DNA from: Bacteroidia bacterium
Lineage (GTDB): Bacteria; Bacteroidota; Bacteroidia; 2-12-FULL-35-15
Direction of reading: 5' to 3'
Assembly (NCBI GenBank): GCA_020051175.1
Contig: JAGVJJ010000041.1
Span: 1 to 47,711 of the forward strand
DNA length: 47,711 nt
Shown: piece after piece, positions 23,855 through 32,716 of the stretch
Layout of the letters: each line of letters starts with the position of its first letter
How positions within the stretch are numbered: position 1 is the first letter of the stretch
Made by a program: the position numbers and the translations under genes
The notes under the pieces: model-generated
The model's input: only the letters and a program-made list of their open reading frames with translations
What the model was told of the DNA's origin: nothing
Database searches by the model: none

Positions 23855-26044
23855 CTATTTCGTAAACAGCAACTCTCTGTATTTAGGCAATGGCCAGCTT
23901 TCATCGTCAATAATCAGCTCCAGCTTGTCGACATGGTAACGGATGATGTCAAAATGCGCCTTTACTTTCTCGCAGTAGTCAATTGCCTGTTTTTTTACAT
24001 CGGTAATGGCATTTGCTTTTTTACGTGCTTCCACCATTTCGTCAACCTTGGTCTTAATAATCGCAACATGCTCAGAAATTTCAGAAATCATTGCCAGTTG
24101 AATCTGGGCCGACTTTTTGAAATCACCTGCGCTCAAAATCTCTTTCATCCCTCTAACATTCTCAATAAGAGAGCTTTGGTATTTAATAGCAGTTGGAATT
24201 ATCTGGCTCATGGCCAGGTCTGCCATAACGCGTGACTCAATCTGGATTTTTTTGGTGTATGTTTCCAGGTAAATGTCATAACGTGCATGCTGCTCGCGCC
24301 CGCTCATGATATTATTACGCTCAAACAACTCCATTGTTTGTTTTGAAACAAATGCTCCAAGAGCCTGTGGAGTAGTTTTGATATTTGAAAGCCCGCGTTT
24401 TGCAGCTTCTTTTACCCACTCTTCGCCATAACCATTTCCTTCAAAACGGATTTTTTTAGATTCCACAATGTATTTGCGTAAAACCTGGAAGATAGCTTCA
24501 TCTTTATCCACATTTTTAGCCGAAAGGGTATCCACGTCTTTCTTAAATTTAATCAACTGGTCGGCCATGATGGTATTCAGAACGGTCATTGGGCCTGCAC
24601 AGTTTGCAGAGGAACCAACGGCACGGAATTCAAATTTATTACCTGTGAAGGCAAAAGGAGATGTTCTGTTACGATCGGTATTGTCCAATAAAATGTCCGG
24701 AATTTTACCTACACCCAGCTTTAAAGCAGTTTTTTCGTCCGGGCTCATTTTTCCTGATTTTACTTTGCTTTCCAGCTCGTCCAGCACGCCAGACAGCTGA
24801 GTTCCCAGGAATACGGACATGATTGCCGGAGGTGCTTCATTCGCACCCAAACGGTGATCATTGTTAGCGGATGCAATAGAAGCGCGTAATAAATCAGCAT
24901 TGTCATGCACCGCTTTTACTGTATTGATGAAGAAAGTTAAGAACTGAAGATTGGTTTTTGGAGTTTTACCCGGGCTTAACAGATTTTTGCCGGTGTTGGT
25001 CCCCAAACTCCAGTTGTTGTGCTTGCCGCTACCGTTTACTCCGGCAAATGGTTTTTCATGTAATAAAACACGGAAATTGTGGCGTCTAGCTACTTTTTCC
25101 ATCACATCCATTAATAACTGGTTATGGTCTACAGCGAGGTTGCACTCTTCAAATACCGGGGCGCACTCAAACTGGTTAGGAGCCACCTCATTGTGACGGG
25201 TTTTAATGGGAATACCCAGCTTCAGCGATTCAATTTCAAAATCACGCATGAACGCTGTTGCTCTTTCAGGAATAGAGCCAAAATAATGATCTTCCAGCTG
25301 TTGACCTTTTGCAGGAGTGTGACCAAACAAAGAGCGACCGGTCATTGCCAAATCAGGGCGAGCATTGTACAATGCTTCGTCAACCAGGAAATACTCCTGC
25401 TCCCAACCCAAAGTAGCAGTTACTTTAGTTACATTTTTATCAAAATACTGGCATACATCCACGGCTGCTTTATCCAAAGCATGAAGGGCTTTTAGCAGCG
25501 GGGTTTTAAAATCGAGCGCCTCACCTGTGTAGGCAACAAATATGGTAGGGATGCAAAGTGTTTTTCCGATCACAAAAGCCGGAGAAGTTGGGTCCCATGC
25601 AGTATAACCGCGGGCTTCAAAGGTATTACGGATACCGCCATTCGGGAAGCTGGATGCATCCGGCTCCTGCTGAACCAGCTGACTGCCCCCAAAACGTTCC
25701 ATTGCACGACCATTTCCGGTAGGCTCAAAAAAAGCATCATGCTTTTCAGCAGTAGTGCCGGTTAAAGGCTGAAACCAGTGTGTGTAATGTGTAGCACCTT
25801 TCGCGCTAGCCCAGGCTTTCATAGATGCGGCAACCTGGTCGGCCATCTTCCTGTCGATACGTGTACCTTGCTCCATAGCAGCCATAACACTGGCAAAGGC
25901 TTCTTCTGAAAGGTATTCGCGCATAGCATCAATACCAAATACGTTTTCTCCAAAAAATTCTGATACCTTATTGCTTGGTAATACAACATCTACCGGGGTT
26001 CTTGTAAGAACAGTTTCCAATGCTTTGAATCTGTGAAATGCCAT
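23855..26044 (-). CDS. glnN: Glutamine synthetase type III
   Basis: 729 aa, the length of GSIII (GlnN), far longer than GSI (~470). Family features: HWFQPLTGTTAEKHDAFF near the N-terminus, GWEQEYFLVDEALYNARPDL, MDVMEKVARRHNFRVLLHEKPFAGVNGSGKHNNWSLGTN (catalytic loop with the glutamate-binding GxGxHxxxS pattern), NRTSPFAFTGNKFEFRAVGSSANCAGP, and a C-terminal helical tail. It makes glutamine from glutamate, ammonia and ATP in the cytosol as a dodecamer and is the main nitrogen-assimilation enzyme of many Bacteroidota. A full promoter lies at 26105-26133, overlapped by an inverted repeat, which may mean nitrogen-dependent control (inference). Confidence 0.97.
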   Translation of the reverse strand: MAFHRFKALETVLTRTPVDVVLPSNKVSEFFGENVFGIDAMREYLSEEAFASVMAAMEQGTRIDRKMADQVAASMKAWASAKGATHYTHWFQPLTGTTAEKHDAFFEPTGNGRAMERFGGSQLVQQEPDASSFPNGGIRNTFEARGYTAWDPTSPAFVIGKTLCIPTIFVAYTGEALDFKTPLLKALHALDKAAVDVCQYFDKNVTKVTATLGWEQEYFLVDEALYNARPDLAMTGRSLFGHTPAKGQQLEDHYFGSIPERATAFMRDFEIESLKLGIPIKTRHNEVAPNQFECAPVFEECNLAVDHNQLLMDVMEKVARRHNFRVLLHEKPFAGVNGSGKHNNWSLGTNTGKNLLSPGKTPKTNLQFLTFFINTVKAVHDNADLLRASIASANNDHRLGANEAPPAIMSVFLGTQLSGVLDELESKVKSGKMSPDEKTALKLGVGKIPDILLDNTDRNRTSPFAFTGNKFEFRAVGSSANCAGPMTVLNTIMADQLIKFKKDVDTLSAKNVDKDEAIFQVLRKYIVESKKIRFEGNGYGEEWVKEAAKRGLSNIKTTPQALGAFVSKQTMELFERNNIMSGREQHARYDIYLETYTKKIQIESRVMADLAMSQIIPTAIKYQSSLIENVRGMKEILSAGDFKKSAQIQLAMISEISEHVAIIKTKVDEMVEARKKANAITDVKKQAIDYCEKVKAHFDIIRYHVDKLELIIDDESWPLPKYRELLFTK

Positions 26045-26104
26045 TTTTTAAATTGTTTTAGGGATTTAAGTATGTGTTTTGTATATTTTTCTGATTTTCG
26101 GACA

Positions 26105-26133
26105 CAAAGGTATAAAAAAAGAGGGGGTACAAA
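26105..26133 (-). promoter_or_regulatory. Bacteroidota promoter for glnN
   Basis: On the minus strand TTTG (26133-26130), a 17-nt spacer (21 nt from the alternative TTG at 26136-26134) and TACCTTTG (26112-26105). The predicted start of transcription is near 26098, about 54 nt before the ATG. Confidence 0.65.
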
Positions 26134-26172
26134 CAAAAAAGCCATCTTTTTTTGCTAACACCCCCTCTTTTT
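26116..26172. repeat. Inverted repeat overlapping the glnN promoter
   Basis: Perfect 13-bp arms (26116-26128 and 26160-26172, five G against five C) with a 31-nt loop containing the -33 element. Read on the minus strand it also looks like a terminator, followed by TTTTTTTAT. Operator and terminator readings are both possible. Confidence 0.55.
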
Positions 26173-26347
26173 CTAAGCCAATTTTAAAAAAAGAGTAAAA
26201 AAAGCATGTTAAGGTCAAATTTTCACCATTGAACCCTTTTATTTGGATTTTCTAAAAAATCAAGCACTTAAATAATCAACAGAAGGAAACCACTTTCATG
26301 TATCAAGCCACAGGAAAAGCAGGAATAAAGAGGTAAAAAATGCAAAA

Positions 26348-26373
26348 CGCCACTGATTATTAAATCAGTGGCG
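26348..26373 (-). terminator. Hairpin terminator, minus strand
   Basis: Perfect 11-bp stem (26348-26358 with 26363-26373), 4-nt loop, followed on the minus strand by TTTTGCATTTTTT. It ends a transcript from the small lipoprotein gene or from an unannotated small RNA. Confidence 0.65.
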
Positions 26374-26563
26374 CTTATAACTATTAATCTGGTACATCAG
26401 GTACAGCACTTTACAATTTACCCGATGTTTAACTGGTAGTTATGTACAAAACATTCAAGTGCTTAAACCTCATGCAAGAAGAGAGCACATGAACAGAGAG
26501 AACTAAATATATTTAAAAGCTTTTTACAAATCGCACTAAACCTCAACCACAAGCCTGTGTAAA

Positions 26564-26716
26564 CTAGATAGGTCTAACAGTTTTATCAGTAACTGTTTTG
26601 CCTGTATCAATCTTATCTATTTTGCTATAAGCGGCACATTTTTCATGTTGAACCCTGCATGAAGTAAAACTGATAGCTCCAACAAAAACAGATAAAACAA
26701 TTACAACTTTTCTCAT
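26564..26716 (-). CDS. 50-residue lipoprotein
   Basis: Short gene read directly from the minus strand: ATG at 26716, TAG at 26564-26566. The product starts MRKVVIVLSVFVGAISFTSC with a classical lipobox (SFTSC20), so the mature peptide would be 31 residues (CRVQHEKCAAYSKIDKID..., ending KTVRPI) with a second Cys27. A full promoter (TTTG, 19 nt, TATATTTG) sits 31 bp upstream, which strongly supports expression. No function recognised. Divergent from ung; downstream lie a ~190-bp untranslated stretch and a terminator. Confidence 0.75.
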   Translation of the reverse strand: MRKVVIVLSVFVGAISFTSCRVQHEKCAAYSKIDKIDTGKTVTDKTVRPI

Positions 26717-26746
26717 TTTTATAATTTTTTATATAGGTTTAGAATG

Positions 26747-26777
26747 CAAATATAATATAATTAGGTATTTTACCAAA
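26747..26777 (-). promoter_or_regulatory. Bacteroidota promoter for the small lipoprotein gene
   Basis: Minus strand: TTTG (26777-26774), 19-nt spacer, TATATTTG (26754-26747). Full consensus match; the -7 box ends 31 bp before the ATG. Confidence 0.75.
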
Positions 26778-26816
26778 AATTATTCCATAAAATGGGCAAA
26801 AGTTACGTCCATTTGA

Positions 26817-26824
26817 TACTTTTG
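26817..26824 (+). promoter_or_regulatory. Possible -7 box for ung
   Basis: TACTTTTG, a TAnnTTTG match, 23 bp before the ung ATG. No TTG at the right distance upstream. Confidence 0.4.
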
Positions 26825-26847
26825 AACGGAAAAACCCAAAAAAGGTT

Positions 26848-27528
26848 ATGAGTAACTCAACAATTTCCATCCACCCTAGCTGGAAAAGGGTTTTGGAGGA
26901 TCAATTTTCATCTTCCTATTTCCTGAAACTAAGGGAATTTTTACTGGAGGAAAAAAAACAATACCCGATATTCCCTCCTGGTAAACAGATTTTTTCGGCA
27001 TTTGATCGCACCCCGTTTGAAAGCGTAAAAGTGGTGATTATTGGTCAGGACCCTTATCACCAGCCCGGACAGGCAAACGGGCTTTGCTTTTCAGTAAGTC
27101 CAGGCGTAAGCAAGCCTCCTTCCCTGAACAACATTTTCAAAGAACTGGAAACGGACCTGGGCATTCCTGTACCTAAAACCGGCAACCTGGAACCCTGGGC
27201 CGACCAGGGAGTGCTGCTGCTCAATGCTACATTAACGGTACGCCAGGCACAGGCAGGCTCTCACCAGGGAAAAGGCTGGGAAACGTTTACTGATGCGGTA
27301 ATTAAAAAGGTCTCAGATGAGAAAACCGGAGTTGTGTTTTTATTGTGGGGGCGCTATGCACACTCCAAAGAAGAACTAATTGATAAAAACAAGCATTTTA
27401 TTTTAAAAGCCGCACACCCCTCACCGCTTGCGCGGGGGGCATTTTTTGGGTGCAAACATTTTTCCAAAACCAATGAATTGCTTAAACAGCAAGGGTTGGA
27501 GCCAATTGACTGGAGATTGGAGAAGTGA
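26848..27528 (+). CDS. ung: Uracil-DNA glycosylase, family 1
   Basis: 226 aa, the usual length. Excises uracil from DNA in base-excision repair. Catalytic motif GQDPYH with Asp68, the AHPSPLARGAFFGCKHFSKTNELL DNA-intercalation loop with His190, and LLLNATLTV in the core. Single gene, convergent with the repeat protein gene that ends 3 bp away; no terminator hairpin fits between them. Confidence 0.97.
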   Translation: MSNSTISIHPSWKRVLEDQFSSSYFLKLREFLLEEKKQYPIFPPGKQIFSAFDRTPFESVKVVIIGQDPYHQPGQANGLCFSVSPGVSKPPSLNNIFKELETDLGIPVPKTGNLEPWADQGVLLLNATLTVRQAQAGSHQGKGWETFTDAVIKKVSDEKTGVVFLLWGRYAHSKEELIDKNKHFILKAAHPSPLARGAFFGCKHFSKTNELLKQQGLEPIDWRLEK

Positions 27529-27531
27529 GAA

Positions 27532-28320
27532 TTAATGCTTGTCTATCAATTTTTCTGAAGTATCCATGGCAAAGCGAAAATTTATAAACGGAAGGGTTCT
27601 ACACCACCTTGGATTTTGTTGAATGTTATTTATCAACCCTATCTGAAAGCCATGCATTGTATGTGCACGGTTGATGAGCCCAATCTGAAGTCCTTTCGTT
27701 TTGCTGGTTTTAGTTACTATACCAACAATAAGACCATTCACAGTTTCTGCCCGGGCAAAAGCAGCGGCTATTTCAATTCCGTTCATTGTACTATCAGTAA
27801 GACAAACCAAACCGCTTAGCGCCACTCCGTTTAGATTTCTACTCGTGATATCAATCCCGGCAAGAGATATACCATTTATTGCCTCCGACTGCTGGAGCAA
27901 ACCGCTTAATCCTATACCATTTTGCTTATCAATATTCATAGATATACCTGAAAATGCCAAACCGTTGAGTTTGCTCAAACCAAAGGAAATGTGGGAAAAA
28001 GCCCAACCATTGACTTTTTCTTCGTCAAAATAAAAAAGCCCCAAATTAATTCCATTGATTTTCCCTTCGGCATTGGCGTCATTCAGTACATTTAGCTCTA
28101 TGCCATTTGTTATATACCCTTTAGATGCACCTGCAGAACCAAAAACCAGGATGCGAAGGCCATTACAGAGAGTACTTCTATTTCCAATTGCCATTCCCCA
28201 CTCTGTTTTTTCACAGGGATGTGTTGACTCTATTGGGTCGGAGTCAGGATTTACCGGTCCCTGAGAAAATCCATGCAGGGATAAAACAAGCCCCAACAAA
28301 ACGGCCAAAAAATATTTCAT
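27532..28320 (-). CDS. LA_2272-type surface repeat protein
   Basis: 262 aa from the ATG at 28318-28320, which starts a good signal peptide (MKYFLAVLLGLVLSLHGFSQ). The frame is open upstream, but that extension reads through a palindromic repeat (VILNLFQNL is its usual spurious translation), so I exclude it. Residues ~70-240 are eight to nine repeats of ~19-20 residues of the type INGISLAGIDITSRNLNGVALSGL and TKGLQIGLINRAHTMHGFQIGLIN, a beta-solenoid-like pattern known from LA_2272 surface repeat proteins. Secreted or outer-membrane location is expected; function unknown. Confidence 0.8.
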   Translation of the reverse strand: MKYFLAVLLGLVLSLHGFSQGPVNPDSDPIESTHPCEKTEWGMAIGNRSTLCNGLRILVFGSAGASKGYITNGIELNVLNDANAEGKINGINLGLFYFDEEKVNGWAFSHISFGLSKLNGLAFSGISMNIDKQNGIGLSGLLQQSEAINGISLAGIDITSRNLNGVALSGLVCLTDSTMNGIEIAAAFARAETVNGLIVGIVTKTSKTKGLQIGLINRAHTMHGFQIGLINNIQQNPRWCRTLPFINFRFAMDTSEKLIDKH

Positions 28321-28412
28321 ATCCAGTTTCGGTTTACAGCAATGTAACGAATACATAAAGGCAACTATTAGACCTCTTTCATAGTTTATCCTTATAAATG
28401 TTTGTAGTAAAA

Positions 28413-28470
28413 CTCGTTCTGAATTTATTTCAGCATCCGCGCACAGATTCTGAAATAAATTCAGAATGAC
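28413..28470. repeat. REP-like inverted repeat (TTCTGAATTTATTTCAG)
   Basis: Exact 17-bp arms at 28417-28433 and 28450-28466, nearly symmetrical beyond that for ~24 bp, with a 16-nt loop. The right side continues AGAATGACC. Typical of dispersed Bacteroidota palindromes. It lies between alaS and the repeat protein gene and could end the alaS-direction transcript. Confidence 0.75.
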
Positions 28471-28541
28471 CACCCACGCTATCCCTTTCCCTTCTGATAA
28501 AAAATTGAATTCTGAAAGAGCTCCATTGTACAATCAACAAT

Positions 28542-31217
28542 TTAGTTCAGATAACTTTTTGCTTTTTCCAGTGCTTTTGCAATGCCTTGCGCATCATTGC
28601 CACCTGCAGTAGCGTAGAATGGTTGTCCGCCACCGCTGCCTTGAATTTCCTTGGCAATTTCGCGCACAATGGTTCCGGCATTCAGCTTTTTATCTTTTAC
28701 AAGGTTATCGGAAATGATGATGGAAAGGCTTGGTTTTCCTTTGATACTGGCACCCAGCACCATAAATAAATCGTTTACCTGGTTTCTTAGTTCAAAAGAT
28801 AAATCCTTTATTGCATCGGCAGAATCCAGTTCAATGCGCTCTGCAATAAAGTTGATCCCATTGATGCTTTGCTGCTTGGTAAGCAAATCTGTTTTTATAG
28901 TTTTTGCCTTTTCGCGAAGCATCTGCTCTACCTGCTTTTGCAATTCTGCATTTTGGTCGAGCAGGCCCTGCAGGCCTTTCACCACATCTTTCGGATTTTT
29001 CAGCAATGATTTCACCTCCTGCACCAAAGCTATTTGTTCATTCACAAAAGCTTCTGCCTTTACGGATGTAATTGCCTCAATCCTTCTCACTCCTGCTGCC
29101 ACAGCGCTTTCCGAAGTAATTTTAAACAAACCAATCTGTCCGGTTGCAGGCACATGCGTACCTCCGCAAAGTTCAATGGAATAGTTTTTATCAAAGGTTA
29201 CTACACGAACTGTTTCGCCATATTTTTCGCCAAACAAAGCCATAGCACCTGTTTTACGGGCATCTTCCAGTGACATTTCCCGGATATCGGAAGCAATGTT
29301 TTCACGGATTTTCTGATTGACAATTGTTTCTATTCTTGAAATTTCTTCGTCTGTTACTTTAGAAAAATGCGAGAAATCGAATCGTAAATATTCATCATTT
29401 ACCAATGACCCCTTCTGCTCCACGTGTGTACCCAATACCTGTCGTAATGCAGCATGCAACAAGTGGGTAGCACTGTGGTTGTTCTCGGTTAAATGGCGTC
29501 TTTCGGCATTTACTTTTGCTGTAAATGTATGTGTGAAATTTTCAGGCAACCTGTCGGTAAAATGGATAAAAATCCCGTTTTCTTTTTTCGTATCCGTAAT
29601 AATTACCTTTTCATTGATAGATTCTAAAACCCCTGTATCCCCTACCTGTCCGCCACTCTCGGCATAAAAAGGAGTTTGATCCAGTACCAGTTGGTACTGT
29701 TCTTTACCTTTGGCTTTTACCTTGCGGTATTGAATAATTTTTGATTCTGCTTCCAGTGTTTTATAGCCAACAAATGTTCTTCCTCCCTCTTCGGCTTTTC
29801 TACCTTCCACCAAAATCCAGTCGCCTGTATCAATTGACGTTGCAGCACGTGAACGGTTTTTCTGTTCCTGCATGCATTTGTTGAAACCATCAACATCAAC
29901 CACAACACCTTCTTCACGAGCTATAAGTTGTATCAAATCTAGCGGAAATCCGTATGTATCGTATAATTCGAAAGCGTGTTGCCCCTTTATAATTCTATCC
30001 TCGCTTGAACCATCAATTGGCTCTACGAAATCAATTAGTGCTTGAAGTCTTTGAATACCCTTCTCCAAGGTTCTGAAAAACGAAATTTCCTCTTCTTTAA
30101 TTACTTTTTCAATCAAAGCCTGTTGAGAAACCAGCTCGGGAAACGCTTGTCCCATTTGCTTTCCAAGCCTATCTACCAATTGATACATAAATGGCTCTTT
30201 CAAACTTAAAGACTGGTATCCGTAACGGATGGCACGCCTTAAGATCCTTCGGATCACATATCCCGCGCCTGTATTGGAAGGAAGCTGACCATCAGCAATG
30301 CTGAATGAAATGGTACGGATGTGATCAGCAATTACACGCATGGCAATATTGATGGTTAATTGCGCCTTATCAGTAACTGCATTTTCATTTTCTGATTTGT
30401 ACTTCAAACCACTCAACTGCTCAATTTTGTTGAGTAATGGTGTAAATACATCCGAATCATAATTGGATTGTTTGTTCTGTAAAACACGCACCAAACGCTC
30501 AAAGCCCATTCCCGTATCTACGTGCTGTTTTGGTAATTTTATCAATGAGCCGTCTGCTTTACGCTCAAACTCCATAAATACGTTGTTCCAGATTTCGATC
30601 ACCTGTGGATCGTCATTGTTTACGCGCAATGCCCCCGGCACTTTTGCGATTTCCTCTTCAGTGCGGCCATCGTAATGTATTTCCGAGCATGGTCCACAAG
30701 GGCCCATATCGCCCATTTCCCAGAAATTATCCTTTTTGTTTCCTTTTAAAATGCGCTCTTCCGGAATGAATTGTTTCCATATATCAAAGGCTTCCTGATC
30801 AAAGCCAAGACCATCATCAGCACTGCCTTCAAACACTGTTACATACAAACGGTTTTTGTCGATTTTATATACATCTGTCAGCAACTCCCAGGCCCAGGTA
30901 ATCGCTTCTTTTTTAAAGTAATCGCCAAAGCTCCAGTTACCAAGCATTTCAAACATGGTATGGTGATAGGTATCCACACCCACTTCTTCCAAATCGTTGT
31001 GTTTACCGCTTACACGAAGGCATTTCTGGGTGTCGGCCACACGAGGGTATTTGATGGGTGCATTGCCAAGGAACAGATCTTTGAAAGGTGCCATACCAGA
31101 ATTGTTAAACATCAGAGTAGGATCATTCTTCACCACCATTGGTGCCGAAGGCACTATCTGGTGACCTTTTGACTTAAAAAAATCTAAAAATGTCTGGCGT
31201 ACTTTATTGGATTCCAT
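28542..31217 (-). CDS. alaS: Alanyl-tRNA synthetase
   Basis: 891 aa, full-length class II synthetase. N-terminal catalytic part ([22 protein letters not shown], the motif-1 region; [30 protein letters not shown]), editing domain with zinc-type motifs HSATHLLH and CGGTHV, a C-terminal coiled region and a Gly-rich end ([14 protein letters not shown]). Charges tRNA-Ala and edits Ser/Gly mischarging. Its upstream region is a repeat-rich spacer; no clear promoter seen there. Confidence 0.98.
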   Translation of the reverse strand: MESNKVRQTFLDFFKSKGHQIVPSAPMVVKNDPTLMFNNSGMAPFKDLFLGNAPIKYPRVADTQKCLRVSGKHNDLEEVGVDTYHHTMFEMLGNWSFGDYFKKEAITWAWELLTDVYKIDKNRLYVTVFEGSADDGLGFDQEAFDIWKQFIPEERILKGNKKDNFWEMGDMGPCGPCSEIHYDGRTEEEIAKVPGALRVNNDDPQVIEIWNNVFMEFERKADGSLIKLPKQHVDTGMGFERLVRVLQNKQSNYDSDVFTPLLNKIEQLSGLKYKSENENAVTDKAQLTINIAMRVIADHIRTISFSIADGQLPSNTGAGYVIRRILRRAIRYGYQSLSLKEPFMYQLVDRLGKQMGQAFPELVSQQALIEKVIKEEEISFFRTLEKGIQRLQALIDFVEPIDGSSEDRIIKGQHAFELYDTYGFPLDLIQLIAREEGVVVDVDGFNKCMQEQKNRSRAATSIDTGDWILVEGRKAEEGGRTFVGYKTLEAESKIIQYRKVKAKGKEQYQLVLDQTPFYAESGGQVGDTGVLESINEKVIITDTKKENGIFIHFTDRLPENFTHTFTAKVNAERRHLTENNHSATHLLHAALRQVLGTHVEQKGSLVNDEYLRFDFSHFSKVTDEEISRIETIVNQKIRENIASDIREMSLEDARKTGAMALFGEKYGETVRVVTFDKNYSIELCGGTHVPATGQIGLFKITSESAVAAGVRRIEAITSVKAEAFVNEQIALVQEVKSLLKNPKDVVKGLQGLLDQNAELQKQVEQMLREKAKTIKTDLLTKQQSINGINFIAERIELDSADAIKDLSFELRNQVNDLFMVLGASIKGKPSLSIIISDNLVKDKKLNAGTIVREIAKEIQGSGGGQPFYATAGGNDAQGIAKALEKAKSYLN

Positions 31218-31602
31218 AGTTACGGATAACGAATTGTTACGAATTTACTGGTTACAGATAACGAATTTTCACGAATTTGCGAATCTGTGTTTTCTATCTA
31301 CTAAATACTACTTACTTTATTGGTAAACTGTTTAAATGCCTTATTGCCAATTGCTAACTGCCAACTTTCTTAATAACTTACTGTTAAATTGCTCAATTTT
31401 TTAATTGTTTCATTGCCAAATACTAACTGCCTATTGCCAATTGCTTTTATTGCCAACTGCAAATTGCCTATTGCCAACTGGATTAGAGATTGCAAATTTA
31501 GTTTATTTGTGTATATTCGCGTTAGTCGGAGTAAAGAAAGCTTGAAAAAAGGTCTCATTTAAGGCCCTTTTGATTTTTGACTTTTGCGCTTTGTCTTCAT
31601 TT
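31218..31602. repeat. 385-bp spacer of low-complexity direct repeats
   Basis: Between alaS and the M23 peptidase gene. Two ~28-bp direct copies of TTACGGATAACGAATT-type sequence (31220-31247 and 31252-31279), then ~150 bp (31341-31480) built of ATTGCCAATTGC/ACTGCCAACT units. A 62-codon frame across it is an artefact of the repeats. No gene or RNA recognised. Confidence 0.7.
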
Positions 31603-32574
31603 ATGAGCAAGATTAATTACAAGTTTAACAGCAAATCGTTATCGTTTGAAAAGATAACTGTGCCGGTTCGCAAGCGGGTGTGGAAGGTAATCTCCTATCT
31701 TGCTACGGGTCTGGTGTTTGCGACCATCACCATTATCCTTGCTTATAAATACCTTGATTCCCCTAAGGAAAAGCAGCTGAAACGTGAAAATGCCGAGATG
31801 GCGGTTCAGTTTGAGCTTTTAAACGGCAGGCTGGATGAGATTACCAAAGTGCTGGCGGACATCCAGGAGCGCGACAACAATGTTTACCGCACTATATTTG
31901 AGGCAGAGCCCATACCTGCAAGTATCCGTCAGGCGGGTTTTGGAGGAGTTGACCGATACAAAGAGCTGCAGGGATACGACAATTCTGAGCTATTGATTGA
32001 AACCAGCAAACGCCTTGACAGGATTAGCAAACAGCTGTACATACAATCCAAATCATTTGATGAGGTAGCTGCGCTTGTAAAAGGAAAAGAAAAGCTCTTA
32101 GCCTCCATTCCGGCTATTCAGCCTATATCAAACAAGGATTTAAGGCATCAGCCCTCCGGTTTCGGCTGGAGAACACACCCAATCTATAAAACAGCAGAAT
32201 TTCATCCAGGGATGGATTTTGCGGCTGCCCAGGGGACTGAGATATATGCCACAGGCGATGGTACTGTGGAACGTGCCGATGCATTGGCGCAAGGATATGG
32301 AAATCACGTAGTTATCAATCATGGGTATGGGTACAAAACCTTGTACGGGCACATGAACAGCATGGTGGTAAGGGCCGGGCAACAGGTAAAACGCGGGCAA
32401 CTTATTGGTTACGTGGGCAGTACGGGATTGTCCACTGCTCCTCACGTGCATTATGAAGTGGTGAAGGCCGGTGAGAAAATGAACCCAATTAATTACTATT
32501 ACAATGATTTGACCCCGGAGCAGTACCAGAAGCTGATAGAGCTTTCTTCGCAGTCTTCGCAGTCGTTTGATTAA
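31603..32574 (+). CDS. M23-family peptidoglycan endopeptidase, membrane-anchored
   Basis: 323 aa from ATG 31603 (upstream in-frame codons lack a good start). One membrane segment (~28-48) is followed by a coiled coil (~55-95). The C-terminal LytM domain (~180-295) has intact zinc ligands: H201 and D205 in HPGMDFAA and H283 in APHVHYEV, plus FGWRTHP and YGHMN. It should cut peptide cross-links in the periplasm. The next gene is a MerR-type regulator, a pairing common in Bacteroidota. The C-terminus SSQSSQS is encoded by a short tandem repeat of CTTCGCAGT. Confidence 0.93.
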   Translation: MSKINYKFNSKSLSFEKITVPVRKRVWKVISYLATGLVFATITIILAYKYLDSPKEKQLKRENAEMAVQFELLNGRLDEITKVLADIQERDNNVYRTIFEAEPIPASIRQAGFGGVDRYKELQGYDNSELLIETSKRLDRISKQLYIQSKSFDEVAALVKGKEKLLASIPAIQPISNKDLRHQPSGFGWRTHPIYKTAEFHPGMDFAAAQGTEIYATGDGTVERADALAQGYGNHVVINHGYGYKTLYGHMNSMVVRAGQQVKRGQLIGYVGSTGLSTAPHVHYEVVKAGEKMNPINYYYNDLTPEQYQKLIELSSQSSQSFD

Positions 32575-32578
32575 AAAA

Positions 32579-32715
32579 GGCCTCACCCCTTCCCCTCTCC
32601 TTTGGAGAGGGGTGATATGAATCGGAGGGTTAAGAATTAAAAAAATGAAAAACTAACTATCTAAACACACAAACTCACCCCTCTCCTGAGGAGAGGGGGC
32701 AGGGGGGAGAGGTGA
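32579..32715 (+). repeat. 137-bp double-hairpin repeat before the merR-like gene
   Basis: Same architecture as the copy inside uvrA. The left end has CCCCTCTCC/GGAGAGGGG (32592-32612), then an A-rich core, then a right hairpin CCCCTCTCC/GGAGAGGGG (32679-32698) and an outer GGGGGGAGAGGTG. It starts 5 bp after the M23 stop and ends one base before the MerR ATG. Confidence 0.75.
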
Positions 32716-32716
32716 A

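Larger units (their letters stand above)
26045..26563. other. 519-bp intergenic region upstream of glnN
   Basis: No convincing reading frame. It holds the glnN promoter and its inverted repeat (26105-26172), a second hairpin with a T-rich minus-strand tail (26348-26373), and a stretch at 26374-26563 that is either the long 3' region of the small lipoprotein gene or a small RNA on the minus strand. A direct repeat TGTACC-TGA-TGTACC (minus strand) lies near 26391-26405. Confidence 0.5.

Noticed and set aside
31370..31558. 62-codon minus-strand frame
   Set aside because: It translates low-complexity repeats (LAIGNLQLAI, AIGNRQL) and has no start context or family features.
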